This document shows, piece by piece, positions 13,618-19,835 of a DNA stretch of 19,835 nt; position 1 is the first letter of the stretch; every line of letters begins with the position of its first letter. Made by a program: the position numbers and the translations under genes. A model generated the notes under the pieces. It did not search any database. It was not told the origin of the DNA and saw only the letters and a program-made list of their open reading frames with translations. The DNA is taken from NCBI GenBank assembly GCA_021848765.1, contig JAJZTU010000028.1, positions 1 to 19,835 of the forward strand. The letters are read 5' to 3'. This stretch comes from Bacillota bacterium (lineage in GTDB: Bacteria > Bacillota > GCA-003054495 > Carboxydocellales > JAJZTU01).

Positions 13618-14373
13618 GTGTTATTAACAAAATTTAAAACGATAATTGCGGAAGATGATGATGATACAAGAGCCTATCTAAAAGATTTACTTTCAAGAAT
13701 AGATAATATTGAATTGGTTGGAGAAGTCTCCAACGGAAGAGACTTAATAGAATTGGCGAAAGCCATGGAACCCGATTTACTGTTGGTAGACATTGAAATG
13801 CCGGAAGTTGATGGTATGAAAGCAGTGAATGCAATACTGGACGAAGGCTATAATCCCTACATTGTGTTCCTTACCGGTTATAATGAATTTGCCCTTGATG
13901 CTTTTGATTTATGTGCTGTCGATTATATAGTAAAACCCGTCCGGTTCGATAGACTTAAAAAAACCTTTGAAAAAATTAATTCTTTTCAAAAAAGACAGGA
14001 AGAAAAACCTTCGGAAATTAAGGGTGTTCTTACGGCCAAGGACAAAATTTTTATCAAAACAGGTACAGCTCTTACCTTTATTGATGTTGACTCTATAGTC
14101 ATGATTGAGAGGGAGAAAAACAAGACCGTTATCTACTGTAAAGACAACAGATATGAAACTTACGATACTTTAAACAGCTTAGAAGAAAAGTTAAAATTCC
14201 CGGAGTTTTTTCGTTCCCACAGGAGCTTCATAGTCAATCTCAGATATATTACTCAAATTACTCCTATCGGAAACCGGACATATGAGGTATTGTTTCAGCA
14301 GACATCCAATTCCGCCTTGCTTAGTAGGGCAAAAGCAGATAAAATCTTTTCACTATTAAATGTTCCATATTAA
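13618..14373 (+). CDS. agrA: AgrA/ComE-type LytTR response regulator
   Basis: A 251-residue response regulator. The receiver domain (about 5-122) has the acidic pair in IIAEDDDD, the phospho-acceptor Asp58 in LLLVDIEMPE, Thr86 and Lys106 (IVKPVRF). The C-terminal LytTR DNA-binding domain (about 143-248) contains FIKTGTALTFIDVDSIVMIE, FFRSHRSFIVNL and LLSRAKADKI. The start is GTG at 13618, because GGTGGAG lies upstream and the next residues LLTKFKTIIAEDD fit the family. It is the last gene of the agr unit, 22 bases after agrD, and is followed by a terminator. Expected to bind pairs of LytTR direct repeats; possible half-sites lie upstream of agrC. Confidence 0.92.
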   Translation: MLLTKFKTIIAEDDDDTRAYLKDLLSRIDNIELVGEVSNGRDLIELAKAMEPDLLLVDIEMPEVDGMKAVNAILDEGYNPYIVFLTGYNEFALDAFDLCAVDYIVKPVRFDRLKKTFEKINSFQKRQEEKPSEIKGVLTAKDKIFIKTGTALTFIDVDSIVMIEREKNKTVIYCKDNRYETYDTLNSLEEKLKFPEFFRSHRSFIVNLRYITQITPIGNRTYEVLFQQTSNSALLSRAKADKIFSLLNVPY

Positions 14374-14375
14374 AA

Positions 14376-14405
14376 GGGGGCTATCCCAATTTGGGAATAG
14401 CCCCC
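14376..14405. terminator. Terminator hairpin between agrA and the convergent amidohydrolase gene
   Basis: GGGGGCTATCCC and GGGAATAGCCCCC form a strong stem with one bulge around a short loop, starting 2 bases after the agrA stop. On the minus strand it is followed by TTTTA, on the plus strand only by TT. It probably serves both the agr transcript and the minus-strand transcript ending at 14427. Confidence 0.75.
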
Positions 14406-14426
14406 TTGAGCTTAGCCTTTTGCAGG

Positions 14427-15470
14427 TTAAACCTTCCAATATTTCCGCTGAATTTCGATAGCATCGTCAATTCTTATCCTGGCTTGGGGGCGCACCACAT
14501 CGCTGGGAGGCTCCACCGGATCATTGACCTTGATCCCCATTTCCCCCATAGCGCTGAGCATACCGGCCACAGAATATCCCACACTGCCTAAATCATAGCC
14601 GCCTTCCAAAGTAGCCGCAATCCTGCCCTGGCATACCTCATCAGCCAGTTTTTTCAGCATGGTGGTCATCCGCATGAACCCGCCTGTGGTTACTTCCAGA
14701 GAACCCAGAGGGTCATAAAAATGAGCATCAAACCCGGCTGCCACCAGGATTAACTCCGGCTGATACTGGCGCACCACAGGCTCCAACAATCTGGTAAAAA
14801 CATAATAGAAGCCGGCATCCCCTGTTTGCTTAGGAAGGGGAACATTGACAGTGTAACCTTCTCCAGGCCCTTCACCCGTCTCATTAGCCCATCCGGTCCG
14901 GGGATAAATCCCATCCTGGTGGATAGAAAAATACAACACCGAAGGGTCATCATAAAACACCGTCTGACAACCACTGCCATGGTGGACATCCCAGTCCAGG
15001 ATGAGCACCCGCTGCAGACCGTATACTTTTTGGGCATATTTGGCGGCAATAGCCACATTGTTAAACAGGCAAAATCCAGCTGCCCTTTCTTTAGCAGCAT
15101 GATGTCCCGGGGGACGGACCAAGGCCAGGACGTTATCCACCGTACCTTTCATGACCGCATCCACTCCCGCCGTAGTACCACCGGCTGCCAGGAGGGCAAC
15201 CTCATAGCTTTCCCGGGAAACGAAGGTTTCTTCGGCCCATTCGCCACCGCCTTGAGCGGCAAACCGCTCCAGGGCCTGAATGTACTCAGGAGTGTGGACA
15301 AGCTGAATAACTTCCAGTGGTGCAGCATATGGCTCTACCATGGTCAATTTGGGGACAATCCGGTATTCTTCCAGAACACTCCAAATGGTCTGTAATCTTT
15401 TGTGTCCTTCCACCGTTCCTGTGAAATGGTCCAGGTATTTGGGGCTGTATACTACTCCGGTTCTGGCCAT
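14427..15470 (-). CDS. Class II histone-deacetylase-like / acetoin-utilisation family amidohydrolase
   Basis: A 347-residue zinc-dependent deacetylase-fold enzyme. Family marks are VRPPGHHAAKERAAGFCLFN (tandem histidines of the charge relay), LILDWDVHHGSGCQ with zinc ligands Asp and His, VAAGFDAHFYDPLG with the third zinc ligand, and EGGYDL. Bacterial members deacetylate acetyl-lysine or acetyl-polyamines; the substrate here cannot be told. The start MARTGVVYSPKYLDH at 15470 follows GAGGTGATG; an open 29-codon extension upstream overlaps rpe and is not supported. It lies 34 bases after rpe on the same strand and probably ends the stp-prkC-rsgA-rpe transcript. Confidence 0.9.
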   Translation of the reverse strand: MARTGVVYSPKYLDHFTGTVEGHKRLQTIWSVLEEYRIVPKLTMVEPYAAPLEVIQLVHTPEYIQALERFAAQGGGEWAEETFVSRESYEVALLAAGGTTAGVDAVMKGTVDNVLALVRPPGHHAAKERAAGFCLFNNVAIAAKYAQKVYGLQRVLILDWDVHHGSGCQTVFYDDPSVLYFSIHQDGIYPRTGWANETGEGPGEGYTVNVPLPKQTGDAGFYYVFTRLLEPVVRQYQPELILVAAGFDAHFYDPLGSLEVTTGGFMRMTTMLKKLADEVCQGRIAATLEGGYDLGSVGYSVAGMLSAMGEMGIKVNDPVEPPSDVVRPQARIRIDDAIEIQRKYWKV

Positions 15471-15504
15471 GGCTTCATCACCTCGAATCCTAGCGTTAGC
15501 GGGT

Positions 15505-16164
15505 CTATTCCCGGCAGGCTTCCCTGATCGCCCGCACGGCAGCGCCGATGTCTTCATGGGTATTAAAAATGGCTGAGCCGGCTACCAGGATGTTGGCCCC
15601 GGCTTGATATACCGCTTTGGCGGTGTCAGGGTTTACGCCCCCGTCAACCTGGATATCAAACTTAAGCCCCCGTTCTTCCCGCATCCGGCGGAGGGCCTCA
15701 ATCTTCGGGACCACTTCCCGGATGAATTTTTGGCCGCCAAAGCCGGGATTTACTGTCATCAACAAAATCATGTCCAGCTCAGACAGGATATATTCCACAG
15801 TGTTTAAAGGTGTTGCGGGGTTCAGGGCCACCGCAGACTTTACCCCCAGCTCCTTGATATTCTGCAGGGTTCGATGCAGGTGGGGACAGGTTTCCACATG
15901 GACACAGACGATGTCAGCGCCTGCTTTGACAAAATCAGCCAGGTAACGGTCCGGATTCTCAATCATCAAATGTACATCGAAAACCATCCGGCTCTTGTCC
16001 CGCAATGCTGCTACTACCAAGGGGCCAATAGTTATATTGGGCACAAAGTGCCCGTCCATCACATCGATATGCAAATACTCCGCCCCGGCTTGTTCCACCA
16101 GGGCCACGCTGGCCGCCAGGCTGCTAAAGTCTGCGGATAAAATCGAAGGTGCCAGCTTAACCAT
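15505..16164 (-). CDS. rpe: Ribulose-phosphate 3-epimerase
   Basis: A 219-residue TIM-barrel enzyme interconverting ribulose 5-phosphate and xylulose 5-phosphate in the pentose phosphate pathway. Signatures are KLAPSILSADFSSL, HIDVMDGHFVPNITIGP (metal-binding His/Asp), DVHLMIENPDRYL, MTVNPGFGGQKF and IQVDGGVNPDTA, followed by VAGSAIF. Length is typical. ATG 16164 follows GAGGAGATAC and lies only 2 bases after the rsgA stop. The pentose product also feeds riboflavin synthesis, but the rib operon here is separately controlled. Confidence 0.97.
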   Translation of the reverse strand: MVKLAPSILSADFSSLAASVALVEQAGAEYLHIDVMDGHFVPNITIGPLVVAALRDKSRMVFDVHLMIENPDRYLADFVKAGADIVCVHVETCPHLHRTLQNIKELGVKSAVALNPATPLNTVEYILSELDMILLMTVNPGFGGQKFIREVVPKIEALRRMREERGLKFDIQVDGGVNPDTAKAVYQAGANILVAGSAIFNTHEDIGAAVRAIREACRE

Positions 16165-16166
16165 GT

Positions 16167-17042
16167 TTAGTATCTCCTCTCTTTTTCTTTAACCTCAGCC
16201 AGAAAGGCGAGGTAATTAGCATAGCGCTCCCGGGCAATCTTGCCCTCTTCCAGGGCTTCCTTAACCCCACAGTCCGGTTCCCGGTCGTGCAGACAGCCTA
16301 TAAAGCGGCATTGTTCCCGGTATGGAGCAAACTCCGGGAAATAATGGGCCAAATCTTCCCTCTGCATCTCCGGCAGGTAAAGGCTGCTAAAACCGGGGGT
16401 ATCGGCTACCAGCCCCCCCAAACTGAGCTGCAAAAGCTCCACATGGCGGGTGGTATGGCGTCCACGACCTATCTTTTCACTGACTTCTCCGGTCTTTAAG
16501 GACAGTCCGGGTTCAATACCATTAAGTAAAGTAGACTTCCCCGCACCTGAAGGCCCGGCAATAACAGAAATCCGGTCCTTAAGGGCCAGGCGTATATTAT
16601 CCAGGCCAATTCCCTCCCGGGCGCTGATTACTTCTACAGGATAGCCCGTCTGTCTATATATTCCGGCTAAGCCCTCCCGCTCCTCCCGGGTGAGCAGGTC
16701 ACATTTGTTAAAACACACCAGGGGCTGCAGTCCCTGGGTTTCGGCCAGGATTAACAGCCTGTCCAGAAGAGACAGGTCAGGCTCAGGATCATGGCCTGCA
16801 AAAACCAAAAGCACCTGCTCTACATTGGCAATAGGTGGTCTGAGCAGTTCATTTTTCCGGGGCAGGATTTCTTCCACTACCCCCTTGCCCTTCCCCAGGT
16901 CCGCTATTTTCACCATATCCCCGGGAAGGGCATTGAGCCTCTGCAGGCGGAATTTTCCCCGCAAGCGGCATTCCAGTACCTGTTCACCGGCCCGTACATA
17001 ATAGAAACCACCGTATGCCTTTGTAACCACACCTTCCAGCAC
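16167..17042 (-). CDS. rsgA: Small ribosomal subunit biogenesis GTPase RsgA
   Basis: A 291-residue circularly permuted GTPase that assists 30S maturation. An N-terminal OB-fold (about 1-70, starting LEGVVTKAYGGFYYV) is followed by permuted G motifs: G4 CFNKCDLL, G1 GPSGAGKSTLLN, G2/G3 region RHTTRHVEL and DTPGFSSL. A C-terminal zinc-binding segment reads C-FIGCLHDREPDCGVK. The start is GTG at 17042-17040, supported by the GGTGGTG just upstream. The stop is 2 bases before rpe. The leader contains degenerate direct repeats (17043-17137), and the last copy supplies the ribosome binding site. Confidence 0.96.
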   Translation of the reverse strand: MLEGVVTKAYGGFYYVRAGEQVLECRLRGKFRLQRLNALPGDMVKIADLGKGKGVVEEILPRKNELLRPPIANVEQVLLVFAGHDPEPDLSLLDRLLILAETQGLQPLVCFNKCDLLTREEREGLAGIYRQTGYPVEVISAREGIGLDNIRLALKDRISVIAGPSGAGKSTLLNGIEPGLSLKTGEVSEKIGRGRHTTRHVELLQLSLGGLVADTPGFSSLYLPEMQREDLAHYFPEFAPYREQCRFIGCLHDREPDCGVKEALEEGKIARERYANYLAFLAEVKEKERRY

Positions 17043-17137
17043 CTAATCACCACCCGTATACCTTCGAAAACCATCTGGATACCCCTAAAAACCTAAATAA
17101 CACCCGGTACCCTTAACCAAATAACACCCGGATACCC
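17043..17137 (-). repeat. Four degenerate direct repeats in the rsgA leader
   Basis: Read on the plus strand, AAATAACACCCGGATACCC (17119-17137), AAATAACACCCGGTACCC (17095-17112), AAAACCATCTGGATACCCC (17067-17085) and TAATCACCACCCGTATACC (17044-17062) are related units at 23-28 base spacing. Two are nearly identical. The copy nearest rsgA contains the GGTGGTG ribosome binding site of that gene. It looks like a local tandem duplication; a regulatory role is only possible. Confidence 0.6.
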
Positions 17138-17159
17138 TACTAATTAACATTTCGTTAGC

Positions 17160-19043
17160 TTATACCGAAGCGTTTTGGGCCAATTGGTTATCAATATAAA
17201 CTTCGTATTTCCCACTCCCGTAAAACTTGACCGGGACATCGAACTTCTCTCCACCCTGATGCTGCTGTTCATAATTCGTACGCCCCTGAGGGTCCTTAGC
17301 ATCATAGATGATTACTTTTACCTGGTGCGGCTGCCCGTCTTCGGGAAGCTCAATCCGCAAAACATAATCTTTGGCCGCCGGTCCGGGGCCTTTACTTACT
17401 GTTACATTTACCGTGCTGCCTTCCTGGATGGTCTGCTCGGCTGTAGCGGGCGGGTCCTGACTGATAACCACACCGGCAAAATATTTATCACTTTCTACTT
17501 CGCCAATCTTGGCCATCTTCAGGTTGGCAGCTGCCAGAGCAGCTATCGCGTCTCTTTCGCTCAGGCCTACAACATTGGGCACAGGCCTATACTGAGGCGT
17601 AGGCCCTTTGCTGACCACCAGGTCAATCTTGGTCCCCTGGGGCTTTTCCTTTTCCACTTCCGGGTCAGGTTTTTGTTCAACTACATTTCCCGCCCGGATC
17701 TCTTCGTCATATTCTTCTGTAATCTCACCTAAGACCATCTGGCTTTGGGCGATAATCAGCTTTGCTTCCTCCAGGGGCTTGTTCTTCACTGAAGGTACAG
17801 GGTACAGCTTTGGCCCCTGGCTGACCATTACTCCAATCTCCCGGTTTTCCTTGACTAACTGGTTAGGGTCATAATTCTGGGAAAAAATCTTGTCCGCCGG
17901 CTGTTTGTCGGTATACTGTCTTCCCAGAACCACCAGCACCAAATTAACTTTGGTCAGTTCCCTTCTGGCTTCATCCTCGGTGAGGCCCATCAGGTTTGGC
18001 ACCGGCACTTCTTTCTTAACAAACAGTGACCCTATTCCCAGGAGGCCACCGGCGAGAAGCCCCAAAACCAGCAAGGTCACAGCAGCCAGAATCCAGCGTC
18101 TTTTCCTGGTGGGCTTGTTCTCCTTTTCCTTGGCTGCAGCCATCCCTAAGTCTTCTGTGGTCGGTAAAACCATAGTCGGGCAGTCCCCCAGGGGGATAAT
18201 TCTGGTAGCATCACTAATCTGCCCGGAAAGCACAGTCCGCAGGTCATCAGCCATCTCCCTGGCTGTCTGGTAGCGCCGCTCGGGAGACTTAGCCATAGCG
18301 CGCAGGATTACCCGCTCCAATTCCGGTGATACCTCAGGATTCAGGCAGGAAGGTGCGGGGGGCTCCTCCTGAATGTGCTTCATAGCCATGGCAATGGGAC
18401 TGTCGCCCTCAAAGGGCAGTTTTCCGGTTACCATTTCATACAGTACAACCCCGACAGAATAAATATCTGAACGCACTCCTCCCGGCTCGCCCTTAGCCTG
18501 CTCCGGAGCGATGTAATGGACAGAACCGATAATGGTCCCCGCCTGGGTCACCGTATCCGAGGTCACTGCTTTGGCAATTCCGAAGTCGGTAACCTTCACC
18601 CGGCCCCCTTTGGTTACCAGGATGTTATGGGGTTTAATATCCCTGTGTACTATCCCCTTTTCGTGGGCGTGATCCAATCCCTCGCAAATTTGCCGGGCAT
18701 AGTCCACTGCTACCGGGAGGGTAAGGCGCCCCTGCTCCCGGATGATCTCCTTGAGGTTGTTGCCCTCTATATATTCCATTACGATGTAATGGATTCCATC
18801 TTCCTCGCCGACATCATAGACACTTACAGTATTGGGGTGAGACAGGCTGGCCACAGCCTGGGCTTCCCGGCGGAATCTTTCCACAAAATCCTCATCACAG
18901 GTATACTGGGGACGCAAAATCTTCACCGTAACCTCCCTGTGCAGGCAGTTACAGTGGGCCCGGTACACCAGGGCCATCCCTCCTCCCCCCAGCTGCTCCA
19001 CTATCTCATAACGTCTACCCAATATCTTTCCTAGAAAGTCCAT
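17160..19043 (-). CDS. prkC: PrkC-type Ser/Thr protein kinase with PASTA repeats
   Basis: A 627-residue membrane kinase. The cytosolic Hanks-type domain has the glycine loop LGGGGMALVYRA (18-29), catalytic Lys41 (VTVKIL), HRDIKPHN (133-140), DFG (153-155) and IAPEQ. A basic stretch RKRR precedes one membrane segment (about 316-340). Outside are three PASTA repeats, each ending in a VSQGP or VSKGP motif, which bind muropeptides in this family. The last roughly 75 residues form an extra beta-rich segment (YVLRIELPEDGQPHQVKVII and onward) beyond the PASTA domains. The ATG at 19043 follows GAGGTGAGG. In spore-formers PrkC senses peptidoglycan for germination and growth control. It is paired with the phosphatase gene upstream. 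Confidence 0.96.
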   Translation of the reverse strand: MDFLGKILGRRYEIVEQLGGGGMALVYRAHCNCLHREVTVKILRPQYTCDEDFVERFRREAQAVASLSHPNTVSVYDVGEEDGIHYIVMEYIEGNNLKEIIREQGRLTLPVAVDYARQICEGLDHAHEKGIVHRDIKPHNILVTKGGRVKVTDFGIAKAVTSDTVTQAGTIIGSVHYIAPEQAKGEPGGVRSDIYSVGVVLYEMVTGKLPFEGDSPIAMAMKHIQEEPPAPSCLNPEVSPELERVILRAMAKSPERRYQTAREMADDLRTVLSGQISDATRIIPLGDCPTMVLPTTEDLGMAAAKEKENKPTRKRRWILAAVTLLVLGLLAGGLLGIGSLFVKKEVPVPNLMGLTEDEARRELTKVNLVLVVLGRQYTDKQPADKIFSQNYDPNQLVKENREIGVMVSQGPKLYPVPSVKNKPLEEAKLIIAQSQMVLGEITEEYDEEIRAGNVVEQKPDPEVEKEKPQGTKIDLVVSKGPTPQYRPVPNVVGLSERDAIAALAAANLKMAKIGEVESDKYFAGVVISQDPPATAEQTIQEGSTVNVTVSKGPGPAAKDYVLRIELPEDGQPHQVKVIIYDAKDPQGRTNYEQQHQGGEKFDVPVKFYGSGKYEVYIDNQLAQNASV

Positions 19044-19136
19044 CCACGCCTCACCTCATTTCCCTTAATGCTGCCGCCGGCATCCCAAGTCCCCCCAACC
19101 TTCTACCGGCTACTCCCGGAGTCTGACCAACACTGC

Positions 19137-19835
19137 CTACTCCACATCCACCAAAACCATGGTAATATTATCCCCCCCGCCTCTTTCCAGGGCTTCTGCC
19201 AGCAGGACATCCACAGCGTCCTGGAGTTTGCCCTGTTTCAGGATAGCTTTAATTTCCTCATCCCGCAGCAGCCCGCTTAACCCGTCGGTACAAAAGAGCA
19301 CCCGGTCACCTGCGGACAGGGCGGTCTCCAGCACATCCAGCTCGACTTCGGGAGCGGTACCTAAAGCCCGGGTAAGCACATTGCGCTGGGGATGCTGGAA
19401 AGCCTCTTCCTCGGAGATACCACCGTTTTGCATTAACTCAAACACCAGGGAATGGTCGGTTGTCAACTGGGTAAAAGAGTCCCCCCGTAGCAAGTATGCC
19501 CTGCTATCCCCCACATGAGCCACCAGGAGCCGCTGTTCCTCAAATAATCCCACCGTTATGGTGGTTCCCATCCCTTTAAAATGGGACTGTTTCTCGGCTT
19601 GAGCATAAACCCGGCTGTTAGCATCCTTCACAGCGGCCACCAAAATAGCCTGTTCGTCTCCTTTTGCTCCCGTCCGGTTCTGCCTCCAGTATTCCACCAG
19701 AGCATGAACTGCCAAACCGCTGGCTACCTCACCGGCCTGATGGCCGCCCATCCCGTCGGCAACCCCGAACAAACCCAGTTCTTCCTCCGCTATCAGGGTA
19801 TCCTCATTGGTCCTCCTGACCAACCCTATGTTGGT
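19137..19835 (-). CDS. stp: PP2C-family Ser/Thr phosphatase (Stp/PrpC), N-terminus outside the window
   Basis: This phosphatase counteracts the PrkC kinase. The frame is open to the right edge; 232 residues are visible, beginning TNIGLVRRTNEDT, so only the first few residues are missing. PP2C motifs are NEDT, FGVADGMGGHQAGEVAS (metal-binding Asp), VGDSRAYLL, LTTDHS, VLTRALG, LFCTDGLSGLL and GGGDNITMVLV. The gap to prkC is 93 bases, longer than other gaps in this operon but without a visible terminator. An apparent internal start at MVRRTNED is an artefact of the window edge. Confidence 0.96.
   Translation of the reverse strand, partial: TNIGLVRRTNEDTLIAEEELGLFGVADGMGGHQAGEVASGLAVHALVEYWRQNRTGAKGDEQAILVAAVKDANSRVYAQAEKQSHFKGMGTTITVGLFEEQRLLVAHVGDSRAYLLRGDSFTQLTTDHSLVFELMQNGGISEEEAFQHPQRNVLTRALGTAPEVELDVLETALSAGDRVLFCTDGLSGLLRDEEIKAILKQGKLQDAVDVLLAEALERGGGDNITMVLVDVE

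Noticed and set aside
15471..15557. 29-codon upstream extension of the deacetylase-like gene
   Set aside because: It overlaps the end of rpe, has no family similarity, and the MARTGVVYSP start has its own GAGGTGA ribosome binding site.
1..19835. CRISPR arrays, tRNA or rRNA genes, intact insertion sequences
   Set aside because: No regularly spaced repeat-spacer pattern, no cloverleaf or rRNA signature, and no intact transposase or integrase frame was seen on either strand.

Overview
The window comes from a spore-forming Gram-positive bacterium, probably a clostridial lineage such as the Peptococcaceae/Desulfotomaculum group. The placement is inference: it rests on a Ger(x)C spore-germination fragment, Gram-positive style ribosome binding sites, a Ku/split-LigD operon, an FMN-riboswitch rib operon and a PASTA-kinase/phosphatase cluster. 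Two AT-rich blocks (about 2980-5000 and about 9135-14400) sit between GC-richer housekeeping operons and look like acquired DNA.

Layout. (1) 1-2942, plus strand: tail of a Ger(x)C germination protein, then a bacterial NHEJ operon (Ku, stand-alone LigD-type ATP ligase, stand-alone LigD-type polymerase). (2) 2982-4869, minus strand: an RloA/RloB (AbiL-type) defence pair. rloB starts 2 bases after the rloA stop but is broken by a -1 frameshift in a run of six A. (3) 5083-9021, minus strand: a complete riboflavin operon. It has a consensus promoter, an FMN riboswitch and an intrinsic attenuator, followed by ribD, ribE, ribBA, ribH and a terminator. (4) 9135-10879, minus strand: an accessory segment with a small exported protein that looks internally deleted, a matrixin-like metalloprotease that has lost its start, a gene-poor stretch and a 136-residue exported protein of unknown function preceded by a 21-codon ORF. 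(5) 11316-14405, plus strand: an agr-type quorum-sensing locus in the order agrC-agrB-agrD-agrA. The 43-codon agrD was too short for routine gene calling; its predicted pheromone ring is closed by serine rather than cysteine. A perfect 25-bp inverted repeat lies upstream and a terminator closes the locus. (6) 14427-19835, minus strand: stp (cut by the window edge), prkC, rsgA, rpe and a class II histone-deacetylase-like amidohydrolase.

How the genes work together. AgrB should cleave AgrD and cyclise it to a lactone. AgrC should sense that peptide and phosphorylate the LytTR regulator AgrA. The divergent exported proteins are natural candidate targets. The strongest leads are the serine-lactone agr locus, the frameshifted rloB, and the palindrome whose arm ends match the LytTR consensus.
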